Positions 23,107 to 32,154 of a stretch of 45,078 nt of DNA are shown piece by piece. Made by a program: the position numbers and the translations under genes. Each line of letters opens with the position of its first letter. The stretch's first letter is position 1. The notes below the pieces were generated by a model. It worked only from the letters and a program-made list of their open reading frames with translations. It was not told the origin of the DNA and did no database searches. This stretch comes from Bacillota bacterium (lineage in GTDB: Bacteria > Bacillota > Dethiobacteria > DTU022 > UBA8154), in contig JAUSPO010000185.1 in assembly GCA_030656575.1 (NCBI GenBank), positions 1 to 45,078 on the forward strand. Reading direction: 5' to 3'.

Positions 23107-25492
23107 ACAAATCAACAAGCTGGTATTGTTCATTAAAGAATACAAAACCATCGTGACATTAATAGCGTTTATGTTGCTCTTGATCCTTTTTGGATGGATA
23201 TATTTCCAGGGCGAAGGGGAGGGTATCCCTATTATCGGGCAGCAGGAGCTCGAAAATACCTTTGCAAGTGAAAGGCCAAGAGTGATCCTCATTACCCTGG
23301 ATAGAGTTACTTTTCAGGACCTGCTTTCGTTTGCGGGCCCGGGTTTATTATCTATGATGGAAGACAGCGGTGTGGCGCTTATGAATGTTAATACCGCTGG
23401 TTCTGCCGGGACTGAAAGCGGATATCCAACGATTGGTTCCGGTGCCCGCCTCCTGGGAAACTGGGCTTCCCGCAGAGCATATAACAGGGACGATGATCTG
23501 CAAAAGGAAACCGTAGAATCTCTTTACCTGCGCCATACGGGCAGGGATGAAGTGCCGCCGGGGGAAGTGCTGCATCTATATTCCGGCGTCCTGCAGCGCC
23601 TGAATGAGCAGCGTCCCTATCCTTTCATGGTTGGAACCCTTGGAGAAGCCCTCAGATTAAGCGGCTTGAGCGCTGCAGTCCTGGGCAATGCTGACGGCGA
23701 TACTCAAAACAGGCAGGTTGTTACTATTGCCATGAATAGAGAAGGGTCCGTTGCTTATGGGGATGTAAGTTCCGCTCTCATGAAGGATAGAGATGACTTC
23801 CCCTTTGGTGTTGCCGTCGACTCTCTTGCCTACCTAAAGGCATTTGAGACCTTTTTGGAAAAGGCTTCCCTTATTGTTATAGAGTGGGGCGATACCGGCC
23901 GTATCGACGATTACATGAGACATCTGCCCAATGAAAGAAGAGGTGAGCTTTTGAAAGCATCTCTGGAAGAGTTGGACATTTTTTTGCTGGGGATAAAGCC
24001 ATATCTGGTTGGGGGTACAAGACTGCTCATTCTGTCTCCTTCGCCTCCAAGCTCTCCTTTTGCCATGGGGCAGCGTCTGACACCGGTAATTGACTATTAT
24101 CCCGGATCCGCTTTTCCGCAGGGGCTGCTTCTTTCACCCACCACCAGGCGGCCGGGTGTCATTACAAATATTGATATTGTCCCCTCCATTTTAAGTTATC
24201 TGGGGATTGAAGCCCCTGTGTTTCTTTTTGGTGCACCTTTTTCGGCAGTACCTGCCGAAAACCACCTGGAGTCACTCTCCTTAATCTCCCAGCGCATTAC
24301 CCGTATTTACAGTCAGCGTCCCGGTCTTATTAAAGGATATCTTACGGTGCAGATCATTGTCATTTTTTCAGCAATAGCTGGATTGTCATACCATTTTAAA
24401 CCCACAAAAATACTAACTCCTGTACTTTATGCACTTCTCTTTTTTCCTCCGGCTGTCCTTTTGGCACCGGCTTTTCCAGGTTTTCCTTTTGAGTCTCTTC
24501 ATAGTAACACTCTATTTATCGCTGTTCTTACTGTACTGTTAACTTTCTTTGCCTTGTCTGTTTTCAAGAAACCCCTTCCCCTTTTTGCTTTTATGGGTCT
24601 TTTGATCTTCAGCCTTTTAACCATTGATCTTCTCAGGGGTGCCCACTTAAACAGCCAGTCTTTTCTGGGTTATGATCCCATCGGTGGAGCGCGTTTTTAC
24701 GGGATGGGAAATGAATATATGGGAATTCTAATCGGTTCGTTCATCCTGGGATGTGGGGCTCTTGGTTCTCTTGTTTTTAGTGAAAAAGCTGCAGCACATT
24801 CTCATCAAAGGGGTATTTTTCGTTTCAAGGCAGCTGTATTTCTGTGGTCATTTATAATCCTCTCATTTTTTCTTCTATATATGATGGCTTCTCCGGTCTA
24901 CGGGGCTAACTTTGGAGGCTCTATTGCAGCGGGAGCGGCTCTTGCTGTAACATTGGGCGGTATGCTTGCCCTCGCAGGGCAGAAGGGTTTTACACTGTAT
25001 TCGTTATTAGGGATAAGGGTGGGGGAGTCTGATTATTTTTCTTTTCGTTTTCCACAGAAGGTTTTTTTAGTAATCTTTTTTTTCTGCGTAACCGGCATGC
25101 TTCTTTATTTTTTGAATGTATCCAGGCCTGATACTGCAGTCTCGCACCTGGGAAGAACATGGGAACTGGTAGGAAGAAATGGCATACAGGAACTGTGGAA
25201 TATTGCTTTTCGTAAAATAGAAATGAATATCAAACTGCTGCGTTATTCTCTCTGGAGCCGGCTCTTATTTGTCTTTATTTTCCTCGTAACTTTTTTGTAT
25301 TTTTACCCCGTAGGACTGTCAAAGAAAATTTTCCAGGAGCAGCCCGGTTTTAAAATTGCAATTGGGGGAATTATAGCTGGGACGATTATTTCTTTTGTAG
25401 TGAATGATTCAGGTGTTGTTTCGGCAGCTACAATTATGCTATACGGTGGTTTGCCCTATCTGCTGCTTTGTTTACGGGAGGTCTATCCGTAG
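23087..25492 (+). CDS. Large membrane protein with alkaline-phosphatase-like ectodomain
   Basis: An 801-residue protein: one N-terminal helix (about residues 20-41), a large extracytoplasmic region to about 405, and around nine hydrophobic helices in the C-terminal half. The ectodomain has RVILITLDRVTFQDLL, TESGYPTIGSGAR, IEWGDTGRIDDY and VITNIDIVPSILSYLGI, the order seen in alkaline-phosphatase/sulfatase-fold enzymes. The usual DHG metal motif is replaced by SPSPPSS, so catalysis is doubtful. Overlap with a GT4 gene suggests a shared role in envelope polysaccharide or glycolipid handling. The assignment to the fold is from motif order only. Confidence 0.6.
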   Translation: MLLPIGKQINKLVLFIKEYKTIVTLIAFMLLLILFGWIYFQGEGEGIPIIGQQELENTFASERPRVILITLDRVTFQDLLSFAGPGLLSMMEDSGVALMNVNTAGSAGTESGYPTIGSGARLLGNWASRRAYNRDDDLQKETVESLYLRHTGRDEVPPGEVLHLYSGVLQRLNEQRPYPFMVGTLGEALRLSGLSAAVLGNADGDTQNRQVVTIAMNREGSVAYGDVSSALMKDRDDFPFGVAVDSLAYLKAFETFLEKASLIVIEWGDTGRIDDYMRHLPNERRGELLKASLEELDIFLLGIKPYLVGGTRLLILSPSPPSSPFAMGQRLTPVIDYYPGSAFPQGLLLSPTTRRPGVITNIDIVPSILSYLGIEAPVFLFGAPFSAVPAENHLESLSLISQRITRIYSQRPGLIKGYLTVQIIVIFSAIAGLSYHFKPTKILTPVLYALLFFPPAVLLAPAFPGFPFESLHSNTLFIAVLTVLLTFFALSVFKKPLPLFAFMGLLIFSLLTIDLLRGAHLNSQSFLGYDPIGGARFYGMGNEYMGILIGSFILGCGALGSLVFSEKAAAHSHQRGIFRFKAAVFLWSFIILSFFLLYMMASPVYGANFGGSIAAGAALAVTLGGMLALAGQKGFTLYSLLGIRVGESDYFSFRFPQKVFLVIFFFCVTGMLLYFLNVSRPDTAVSHLGRTWELVGRNGIQELWNIAFRKIEMNIKLLRYSLWSRLLFVFIFLVTFLYFYPVGLSKKIFQEQPGFKIAIGGIIAGTIISFVVNDSGVVSAATIMLYGGLPYLLLCLREVYP

Positions 25493-25535
25493 CTGCAAAG
25501 TAATTAGCGGCGCCATGGGGATGGGAAAAAGGTAA

Positions 25536-25566
25536 GGGGACACACCTCTTGCAGAGAAATGTCCCC
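25536..25566. repeat. GGGGACA/TGTCCCC inverted repeat
   Basis: Seven-base arms GGGGACA (25536-25542) and TGTCCCC (25560-25566) in the gap before the M16 genes. The same GGGGAC and GTCCCC words recur in the gap after the formate dehydrogenase gene, suggesting a dispersed repeat. The remainder of 25493-25674 shows no other feature. Confidence 0.5.
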
Positions 25567-25674
25567 GGAGAACAAAAATATTGCCTTTTGCAGGAGATCC
25601 ATGTTTTTACATGGAAATATAGTGAAATGTTATCTGAAAGTGAATAAATCGAAGAAAGAAAGGACTGTATTCCC

Positions 25675-26967
25675 TTGATAACCCTGGACAGCAAAACGTT
25701 GTTGGATAATATCAGAATTCATCTTTTTCCTACAACTAAGTTTAAGACCGTTCTTGTTTCAGTATTTATTAACCAGGTTTTAGAAAGAGAACTGGCTGCT
25801 CAGACCGCTCTGTTGCCAGCAGTTTTAGAGAGGGGGACCCGTGAATACCCTTCGTTTCGTGATTTAAAAATACGGCTGGAAGAACTCTTCGGCGCTGAAT
25901 TGGGTGCTGATGTGGTTAAAAAAGGAGAGCGGCATATTCTTTCTTTTTCCCTGGAGGTGGCCAATAATAAATTTGCCCCGGGGGAAAATTTACTGAAGCA
26001 GGGACTCACCTTATTAAAGAACCTGATCAGCGATCCGTTTCTGGAAAACGGGGTCTTTAAAAGAGATTATGTCAGGCAGGAAAAAGAGCAGCTGGCAAAG
26101 GAAATTCGTGGCCTTGTGAACGACAAAGTCAGTTACGCCATAGAACGCTGTGTTCAGGAAATGTGTCCTAATGAGAGGTACGGCGTTTTTAAATACGGGA
26201 GCGTGGATGATCTCGATATTATTTCTGAGGAGAGTCTTTATAGCTATTACCAGAGCCTTCTCAGGGAAAATCCTATCGATGTTTTTGTGGTGGGGGAAAT
26301 AGACGCCGATGAAACATTTTCTCTCCTTGAGGATACTTTTAACTTCTATAGAGAGAAAACTACTTCCAAGCTGCCCCCTGTTGAGGTTTACAATACTCCC
26401 GTGGAGGTACGTTACCGGGAGGAGGCACTGCCTATAAACCAGGGTAAGCTCACCCTTGGTTACAGGACAAATACCTCTTACCAGGATGATGATTATTTCA
26501 GCCTCTTATTATATAACGGTATTTTAGGGGCCTTTCCACATTCAAAGCTTTTTCAAAATGTAAGAGAAAAGGCCAGCCTCGCCTATTATGCTTTTTCCCG
26601 CCTGGAAAAGCATAAAGGTGTTCAGCTGATTGGCTCGGGTATTGAAATAGAAAATTACCAGCAGGCCCTGGAAATTATTCAGGAACAGGTGGAGCTCATC
26701 AAACAGGGAAACATAAGCAGCGAAGAGATGGAAAACACAAAAAGGGGTCTTATAAACCAGTATAATGTTTTGGGAGACAGCCCTTACAGCCTGGTGAATT
26801 TTTTTCTGGACGGAGTGATCGGCGGCAGAGAAGAAGGAGTTGACTATTTCATTAATAAAATTGAAGGAATAAAAAAAGATGATGTTGTGGAAGCATCCAA
26901 TAAGGTTTTCCTTGATACAATATATTTTCTCCACTCAAGAGACGGAGAAGGGGGCGAGCAGAGTTAA
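25675..26967 (+). CDS. M16 peptidase-family protein, YfmF-like, lacking zinc site
   Basis: A 430-residue pitrilysin-family protein. The two-lobed M16 layout is visible: TALLPAVLERGTREYPSFRD in the N-terminal lobe, and NVREKASLAYYAFSRLEKHKG in the C-terminal lobe. The HxxEH metal site is absent, as in YfmF of Bacillus, the non-catalytic partner of an M16 protease. It starts with TTG at 25675 after AAAGGA, and its stop directly abuts the ATG of the catalytic paralogue. The two probably form a heterodimer that degrades or processes peptides; the true substrate is unknown. Confidence 0.85.
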   Translation: MITLDSKTLLDNIRIHLFPTTKFKTVLVSVFINQVLERELAAQTALLPAVLERGTREYPSFRDLKIRLEELFGAELGADVVKKGERHILSFSLEVANNKFAPGENLLKQGLTLLKNLISDPFLENGVFKRDYVRQEKEQLAKEIRGLVNDKVSYAIERCVQEMCPNERYGVFKYGSVDDLDIISEESLYSYYQSLLRENPIDVFVVGEIDADETFSLLEDTFNFYREKTTSKLPPVEVYNTPVEVRYREEALPINQGKLTLGYRTNTSYQDDDYFSLLLYNGILGAFPHSKLFQNVREKASLAYYAFSRLEKHKGVQLIGSGIEIENYQQALEIIQEQVELIKQGNISSEEMENTKRGLINQYNVLGDSPYSLVNFFLDGVIGGREEGVDYFINKIEGIKKDDVVEASNKVFLDTIYFLHSRDGEGGEQS

Positions 26968-28266
26968 ATGCAATGGCAAATAAAAGAAAACGAGACCTTA
27001 AAGGAAAAAGTATATTTCATGCCCATAGAAGGCGGACCGGAACTCTATGTCCTGCCCAAGAAAGAATACAATAAAAAGTACGCCATATTTTCCACTCGTT
27101 TCGGCTCTATAGATAATACCTTTAGGGTTGCAGGAAACGGGGGAGAGAAAATAACGCTTCCCGATGGTGTGGCCCATTTTCTGGAACATAAGCTCTTTGA
27201 TGATGAAAAGGGGAACGTCTTTGATCGTTTTGCTGAATATGGAGCATCTCCCAATGCTTTCACCAGTTTTACCCTAACCACTTATCTTTTTTCCTGCACG
27301 GATTTTTTTGATGAAAACTTTAAACTGCTGTTAGAGTTTGTGCAAAGCCCCTATTTTACTGAAGAAAGTGTCTCCAAGGAACAGGGGATTATCCAGCAGG
27401 AAATCAATATGTACCAGGATAATCCGGACTGGCGTGTTTTCTTCAATCTTTTAGCGGCTCTTTTCAAAGATCACCCTGTACGCAATGATATTGCCGGCAC
27501 CTCCGAGAGCATCAGTATGATTACAAAGGATATCCTCTATAAATGTTATCATACTTTTTACCACCCCGGAAATATGGCTATTTTTGTGATCGGGAATGTT
27601 GAGCCATCCAACATCTATGAACAGGTAACGGAGAGCCTTTCAAATCGTACTTTCCCGCCTTTTGAAAATATGGGCCGTGTTTATCCCAGAGAAAAGGCTG
27701 CTGTAAATGAGAAAAAAGTTGTGCAGGAACTTGCTGTTTCTCAACCGATCTTTAATATGGGGTTTAAAGATACGTATTCTTTTCTGGAAGGCAGGGAGCT
27801 TCTGGCCAGAGAGCTGGCCACAGAGCTTCTTTTAGAGATGATTTTTGGCAGGAGCGAACAGCTATTTACCCACCTTTACGAGGAAGGCCTGATTGATGAA
27901 CGGTTTGATGCAGGTTATACGGCTGAAACCTCCTACGGTTATACTTTGATGGGAGGCGAGACAAATGATCCTGAAAAACTGCATCAAGAGCTGCTCTCAG
28001 GAATCAGGAACTTTAAAAAAGAAGGTCTCAGGAAGGAAAGCTTCGAAAGGCATAAGCGCAAAATGAGAGGGGAATTCCTGCGCAGTTTTAATTCTCTTGA
28101 ATTTATCGCCAACAACTATCTGGCCTATCGTTTCCGCAAAATAGAATTCTTTGATATACTGGATGTCCTTGAGAAGATAACTTTGGATGATTTACAAAAG
28201 CGCCTTTTTGAACATTTAGATGAGGATCTGTCTGCAGTTTCTATCATTAATCCCTTTAAGCAATAA
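26968..28266 (+). CDS. M16-family zinc metallopeptidase, YfmH-like
   Basis: A 432-residue peptidase with the inverted zinc motif HFLEH (H70, E73, H74), and the third ligand in the EQGIIQQEINMYQD segment about 75 residues later. The N-terminal lobe is typical: FGSIDNTFR, then LPDGVAHFLEHKLF, and ASPNAFTSFTLTTY. The C-terminal lobe ends ISIINPFKQ-like (SAVSIINPFKQ). It directly follows the catalytically empty paralogue, with no intergenic base. This is the active half of the presumed pair. A promoter for the next gene lies 15 bases after the stop, so the pair likely ends its own unit. Confidence 0.9.
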   Translation: MQWQIKENETLKEKVYFMPIEGGPELYVLPKKEYNKKYAIFSTRFGSIDNTFRVAGNGGEKITLPDGVAHFLEHKLFDDEKGNVFDRFAEYGASPNAFTSFTLTTYLFSCTDFFDENFKLLLEFVQSPYFTEESVSKEQGIIQQEINMYQDNPDWRVFFNLLAALFKDHPVRNDIAGTSESISMITKDILYKCYHTFYHPGNMAIFVIGNVEPSNIYEQVTESLSNRTFPPFENMGRVYPREKAAVNEKKVVQELAVSQPIFNMGFKDTYSFLEGRELLARELATELLLEMIFGRSEQLFTHLYEEGLIDERFDAGYTAETSYGYTLMGGETNDPEKLHQELLSGIRNFKKEGLRKESFERHKRKMRGEFLRSFNSLEFIANNYLAYRFRKIEFFDILDVLEKITLDDLQKRLFEHLDEDLSAVSIINPFKQ

Positions 28267-28280
28267 TGTCTGTGAAAGTC

Positions 28281-28309
28281 TTTACAATTTGCATTCAAGG
28301 GGCTATGAT
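28281..28309 (+). promoter_or_regulatory. Sigma-A-type promoter upstream of degV
   Basis: TTTACA (28281-28286), 17-base spacer, TATGAT (28304-28309), 40 bases before the DegV start. Confidence 0.65.
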
Positions 28310-28349
28310 ATACATGCAGAAATTGTCTGGAGTGAGGAGGTTATAGTTT

Positions 28350-29207
28350 ATGAGAAAAATCGGTATTATTACAGACAGCGTTGCTAATCTTGATTCCAAA
28401 ATTGTGGAGGAAAGAAATATTAAAGTAATTCCTTTAAAAATTTCCATAGGCCGTCAAACTTTCCGTGATGGCGTGGATCTAACGGCAGGGGATTTTTACC
28501 GTCTTTTGGAAAAAACAGAGGATATTCCAAGCGTTGAGCCCCCTGATTCGGGAGAATTTTTGGAAATCTTTGAAACTGTCAGGAATGAAGGTTATGAAGG
28601 TGCTGTTTGCATTCTTTCCAGCAGCAGTATGACCCAGTCCTATAGCGCAGCCTGTGAGGCAAGGGATCTGATTCGCCCCTTTCCAGTTGTTGTTATTGAC
28701 AGCCGTACTTCAACAATGAGCCAGGGTTTTATGGTTTTGGAAGCAGTAAAAGCTGCGGAAGAGGGACTTGTTATCACTGATGTAGTGGAAAGAGTCTGGA
28801 ATCTTAGGACCAAGGTTAATTTTTACGGGCTTGTAGGAATGCTCCATTACCTGGTTCGCTGTAAACGCCTGGGAAAATTTTCTGCTTACTTACGTGCTCT
28901 ATGTAATATAAAACCAATTATTACGATTAATAGTGAAGATGGTACAATTCATTCCATTGCAAGGGTAAAATCCCGCGAGCAGGGAATCAAATATTTTTTA
29001 AAGAAAATTGAAGGGGCAATGGCTTCAGGGCAGAAAGGACTGCATATAGCTGTTGTTCATGCTGCAGAAAGTGAAGAGGCAGAAAAATTAGTTAAGTCCA
29101 TCTCTAAATTATACAAATGCAAAGAAATTTTCATCCAGGAACTCACTCCCGCTATTGGATGCGTTACAGGCCCAGGCGTAATCGGTGTAAACTTTTACGT
29201 GGAGTAA
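28350..29207 (+). CDS. DegV-family fatty-acid-binding protein
   Basis: A 285-residue protein. The start MRKIGIITDSVANLD and PSVEPPDSGEFLEIF are typical of DegV, in which two domains hold a long-chain fatty acid. In Gram-positive bacteria such proteins (FakB) present fatty acids to the kinase FakA. VVVIDSRTSTMSQGFMVLEA is the central lipid-contact region. FakB function is not proven here because no fakA is in the window. GTG-rich AGTGAGGAGG precedes the ATG and a clear promoter lies upstream. Confidence 0.88.
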   Translation: MRKIGIITDSVANLDSKIVEERNIKVIPLKISIGRQTFRDGVDLTAGDFYRLLEKTEDIPSVEPPDSGEFLEIFETVRNEGYEGAVCILSSSSMTQSYSAACEARDLIRPFPVVVIDSRTSTMSQGFMVLEAVKAAEEGLVITDVVERVWNLRTKVNFYGLVGMLHYLVRCKRLGKFSAYLRALCNIKPIITINSEDGTIHSIARVKSREQGIKYFLKKIEGAMASGQKGLHIAVVHAAESEEAEKLVKSISKLYKCKEIFIQELTPAIGCVTGPGVIGVNFYVE

Positions 29208-29243
29208 AATTATTTTTATTATTTATCAGTGGGGGTGATTTAG

Positions 29244-30638
29244 GTGAGCGAAAAAAACAAACTATTAACAGTTGATGATGCGTTAAAGCTCAACCGTAAA
29301 GAGATCCTGGATATTTATAAAAATCATGTTAATCAGGGTAGGGCGACCCTGTCAGCCTTAGTTGGTATAGATGCCAATTTTGTTAAGGCTGAAGGATGCA
29401 AAGTCTGGGACGATGCGGGCAATGAGTATCTGGATTTTGTGGGGGGGTACGGCTCATTAAACCTTGGCCACAATCATCCTGCTGTTTTAGAAGCTCTTCG
29501 CAAGGTGGATACTGTTCCGGTGATGCTTCAGTCGGCTCTGGCCAAGTTTGCTGCTGTGCTGGCCTACAATCTTGCCCAAATTACTCCGGGAGACCTGCAA
29601 AACTGCTGGTTTGGCAGCTCCGGGACGGAAGCTGTTGAAGCTGCCCTCAAGCTGGCGCGCATCTATACCGGCAAAAAAGAATTCATCTACTGCCTGGGTG
29701 GTTTTCACGGTAAAACCATGGGTTCCCTCTCTGTAACCGGCAAGAAAAAGTACCAGGAACCTTTTGAACCACTTGTACCCGGCTGTGTGCCAATCCCGTT
29801 TGGCGATCCGGAAGCCCTGGAAAAGGCTTTGAAGGAACATGATGCAGCAGCCTTTATTGTGGAGCCAATTTTAGGAGAAGGTGGTGTTATAACGCCTCCA
29901 GAGGGGTACTTTAAAGAAGTTCGTCGCCTCTGCAGCAGCTATAATACCCTTTTAATTTTGGACGAAATTCAGACAGGATTTGGCAGAACAGGAACTCTCT
30001 TTGCCTGTGAGCAAGAGGGCATTGTGCCTGATGTAATGCTGCTTGCAAAGTCCCTTGGGGGCGGGGTTGTGCCGATTGGTGCTTATATTACGACGGCATC
30101 AATTATGAAAAAGGCTTATGGAAGCAGTATAGACAGGTCTACGATGCTTACTTCCACTTTTGGAGGCAACAACCGCAGCGCTGCTGCAGCCATTGCTGCT
30201 GTGGATACTATAGTCAGGGAAAACCTTGCCCGGCAGGCGGCTGAAAAGGGCCCCTATTTTTTAAATAAGCTTAAGGTCTTGCAGGAAAAGTATAGTATTA
30301 TCAAGGAAGTCAGGGGCAGAGGACTCTTAGTGGGCATGGAACTGGCCGAAGGAGAAGGCTTGTTGGACTTTCTATCGGCAGGGTCTTTTAAAAAGCTTTC
30401 CAATGAATTTCTCTCTTCCATGATCGGGGGAGAGTTGCAGACAAATTACGGGGTACTGACTCTCTTTACTTTGAACAACCCGAATGTGTTGAGGCTGGAA
30501 CCGCCTCTTAACGTAACCTATGAGCAGCTGGATTTTGCCGTGGATGCTTTTGACAAGCTTTTTTCAAGACATAAAAGTTTTCTCAAAATAGCTCTGCAAA
30601 GCGGCAAAAGCGCTATTTTCTCCATTTTCCGTAAGTAA
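29244..30638 (+). CDS. Class III (PLP) aminotransferase, putrescine-aminotransferase-like
   Basis: A 464-residue fold-type I aminotransferase. WFGSSGTEAVEAALKLAR is the phosphate-binding region, LLILDEIQTGFGRTG holds the PLP-ring aspartate, and LLAKSLGGGVVPIGA holds the Schiff-base lysine K269. The sequence context and TSTFGGNN resemble putrescine/ornithine-type members of the family, but the amine donor cannot be settled. Start GTG 29244 is preceded by GGGGGTG. It lies 36 bases after DegV and 38 before proS. Confidence 0.85.
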   Translation: MSEKNKLLTVDDALKLNRKEILDIYKNHVNQGRATLSALVGIDANFVKAEGCKVWDDAGNEYLDFVGGYGSLNLGHNHPAVLEALRKVDTVPVMLQSALAKFAAVLAYNLAQITPGDLQNCWFGSSGTEAVEAALKLARIYTGKKEFIYCLGGFHGKTMGSLSVTGKKKYQEPFEPLVPGCVPIPFGDPEALEKALKEHDAAAFIVEPILGEGGVITPPEGYFKEVRRLCSSYNTLLILDEIQTGFGRTGTLFACEQEGIVPDVMLLAKSLGGGVVPIGAYITTASIMKKAYGSSIDRSTMLTSTFGGNNRSAAAAIAAVDTIVRENLARQAAEKGPYFLNKLKVLQEKYSIIKEVRGRGLLVGMELAEGEGLLDFLSAGSFKKLSNEFLSSMIGGELQTNYGVLTLFTLNNPNVLRLEPPLNVTYEQLDFAVDAFDKLFSRHKSFLKIALQSGKSAIFSIFRK

Positions 30639-30676
30639 CCTATCCCCCCTGGCTCGCACTTTAAGGAAAGGAGTTC

Positions 30677-32137
30677 GTGCAAAAGTTGGGCGTAAACGAT
30701 AAAGAATTTGTAAAAGAAGTCACACCACGATCGGAAGATTTTTCCCAGTGGTATCTTGATCTGGTTTTAAAAACTGAATTGATGGATTATGCTCCGGTAA
30801 AAGGATGCATGGCTATTCGGCCTTATGGGTACGCGATCTGGGAAAATATGCAGCGGCTCCTGGATAAACGCATTAAAGCCACGGGACATAAGAATGCTTA
30901 TTTCCCGCTTTTCATACCCGAATCATTGTTGCAGAAAGAAGCCGAACATGTGGAAGGATTTGCGCCTGAGGTGGCTATGGTTACCCATGGTGGAAACGAG
31001 AAGCTTGCTGAGCGCTTAGTGGTAAGGCCAACTTCTGAAGCAATTATCTGCAGCATGTATGCTAAATGGATACAGTCATGGAGGGATCTTCCCGTCCTCA
31101 TTAATCAGTGGTGCAACGTGGTCAGATGGGAGAAAAACACCCGTCCTTTCCTGCGCACGTCTGAATTCCTCTGGCAGGAAGGCCATACTGTGCACAGCAC
31201 GGATGAAGAAGCTGAAGAAGAAACATTAAAAATGCTCGGTGTCTATAAGGATTTTGTGGAAAATGAGCTGGCAGTCCCCGTGATTAGCGGGTTAAAAACG
31301 GAGAAGGAAAAGTTCGCCGGAGCCCTGCGCACGTATTCCATTGAAGCCCTCATGGCAGACGGAAAAGCTCTGCAGGCAGGAACTTCCCATAATTTGGGAC
31401 AGCACTTTGCCAAGGTTTTTGATATACAGTTTCTGGATAAGGATAAGCAGCTCAAATTTGCCTGGCAGACATCATGGGGTGTTTCTACAAGGCTTATCGG
31501 CGCTGTCATTATGGTTCATGGTGATGACCGTGGCCTAAGACTCCCGCCGCAGATAGCACCTATTCAGGTTATGGTTGTCCCAATTATAACTAAGAAGAAA
31601 AAAGAAGAAGTATTAGATAGAGCCCGAAACCTTCTTAGCGATTTCGGAGATACTTTACGTATCGAAATGGATGATCGTGAAGAATATTCACCCGGTTGGA
31701 AGTTTAATGAATGGGAGATGAAAGGTGTTCCCCTGCGACTGGAAGTGGGACCCAGGGATCTTGAACAGGGAGGGGTATCCGCTGTGCGGCGTGATACGGG
31801 GGAAAAAATGTTTATCGCTGATGGCGAACTGCCTCTACTTTTGCCTTCACTACTTGTTGATATCCAGGAAAACCTTTTCAGGCAGGCCCGGGATTTCAGG
31901 GAAAAAAACACCAGTCGAGTGGACAGCTATGACCAGTTAAAAGAAACGATCCAGGAGAAAAGAGGTTTTGTCCGCGCTTTCTGGTGTGGAGAAGGGCGCT
32001 GTGAAGAAGAAATTAAGAATGAGACAAAAGCTACAATTCGCTGTATTCCATTTCCAGAAGGGGATCAAGAAACAGGTCTCTGCTGTTTTTGCGGCAAACA
32101 ACACAGTAAGATGGTCTACTTTGCACGGGCCTACTAA
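30677..32137 (+). CDS. proS: Prolyl-tRNA synthetase, archaeal/eukaryal type
   Basis: Charges tRNA-Pro. 486 residues, the length of the short (type 3) ProRS without the editing insertion of ordinary bacterial enzymes. Class II motif 2 is RTSEFLWQEGHTVH and motif 3 is GVSTRLIGAVIMVHGDDRG. The C-terminus has a zinc-like end with CIPFPEG, CCFCGKQH and a terminal aromatic-rich AY, typical of this type. Start GTG with AAAGGAG three bases upstream; TTG 30686 is an alternative. A bacterial-type ProRS may exist elsewhere. It lies in a plus-strand run with the aminotransferase and DUF362 genes, and no T-box leader was found. Confidence 0.93.
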   Translation: MQKLGVNDKEFVKEVTPRSEDFSQWYLDLVLKTELMDYAPVKGCMAIRPYGYAIWENMQRLLDKRIKATGHKNAYFPLFIPESLLQKEAEHVEGFAPEVAMVTHGGNEKLAERLVVRPTSEAIICSMYAKWIQSWRDLPVLINQWCNVVRWEKNTRPFLRTSEFLWQEGHTVHSTDEEAEEETLKMLGVYKDFVENELAVPVISGLKTEKEKFAGALRTYSIEALMADGKALQAGTSHNLGQHFAKVFDIQFLDKDKQLKFAWQTSWGVSTRLIGAVIMVHGDDRGLRLPPQIAPIQVMVVPIITKKKKEEVLDRARNLLSDFGDTLRIEMDDREEYSPGWKFNEWEMKGVPLRLEVGPRDLEQGGVSAVRRDTGEKMFIADGELPLLLPSLLVDIQENLFRQARDFREKNTSRVDSYDQLKETIQEKRGFVRAFWCGEGRCEEEIKNETKATIRCIPFPEGDQETGLCCFCGKQHSKMVYFARAY

Positions 32138-32154
32138 ACTTATGTGGAGGTTCT

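Noticed and set aside
30639-30676. T-box leader before proS
   Set aside because: The gap is only 38 bases with no T-box sequence.
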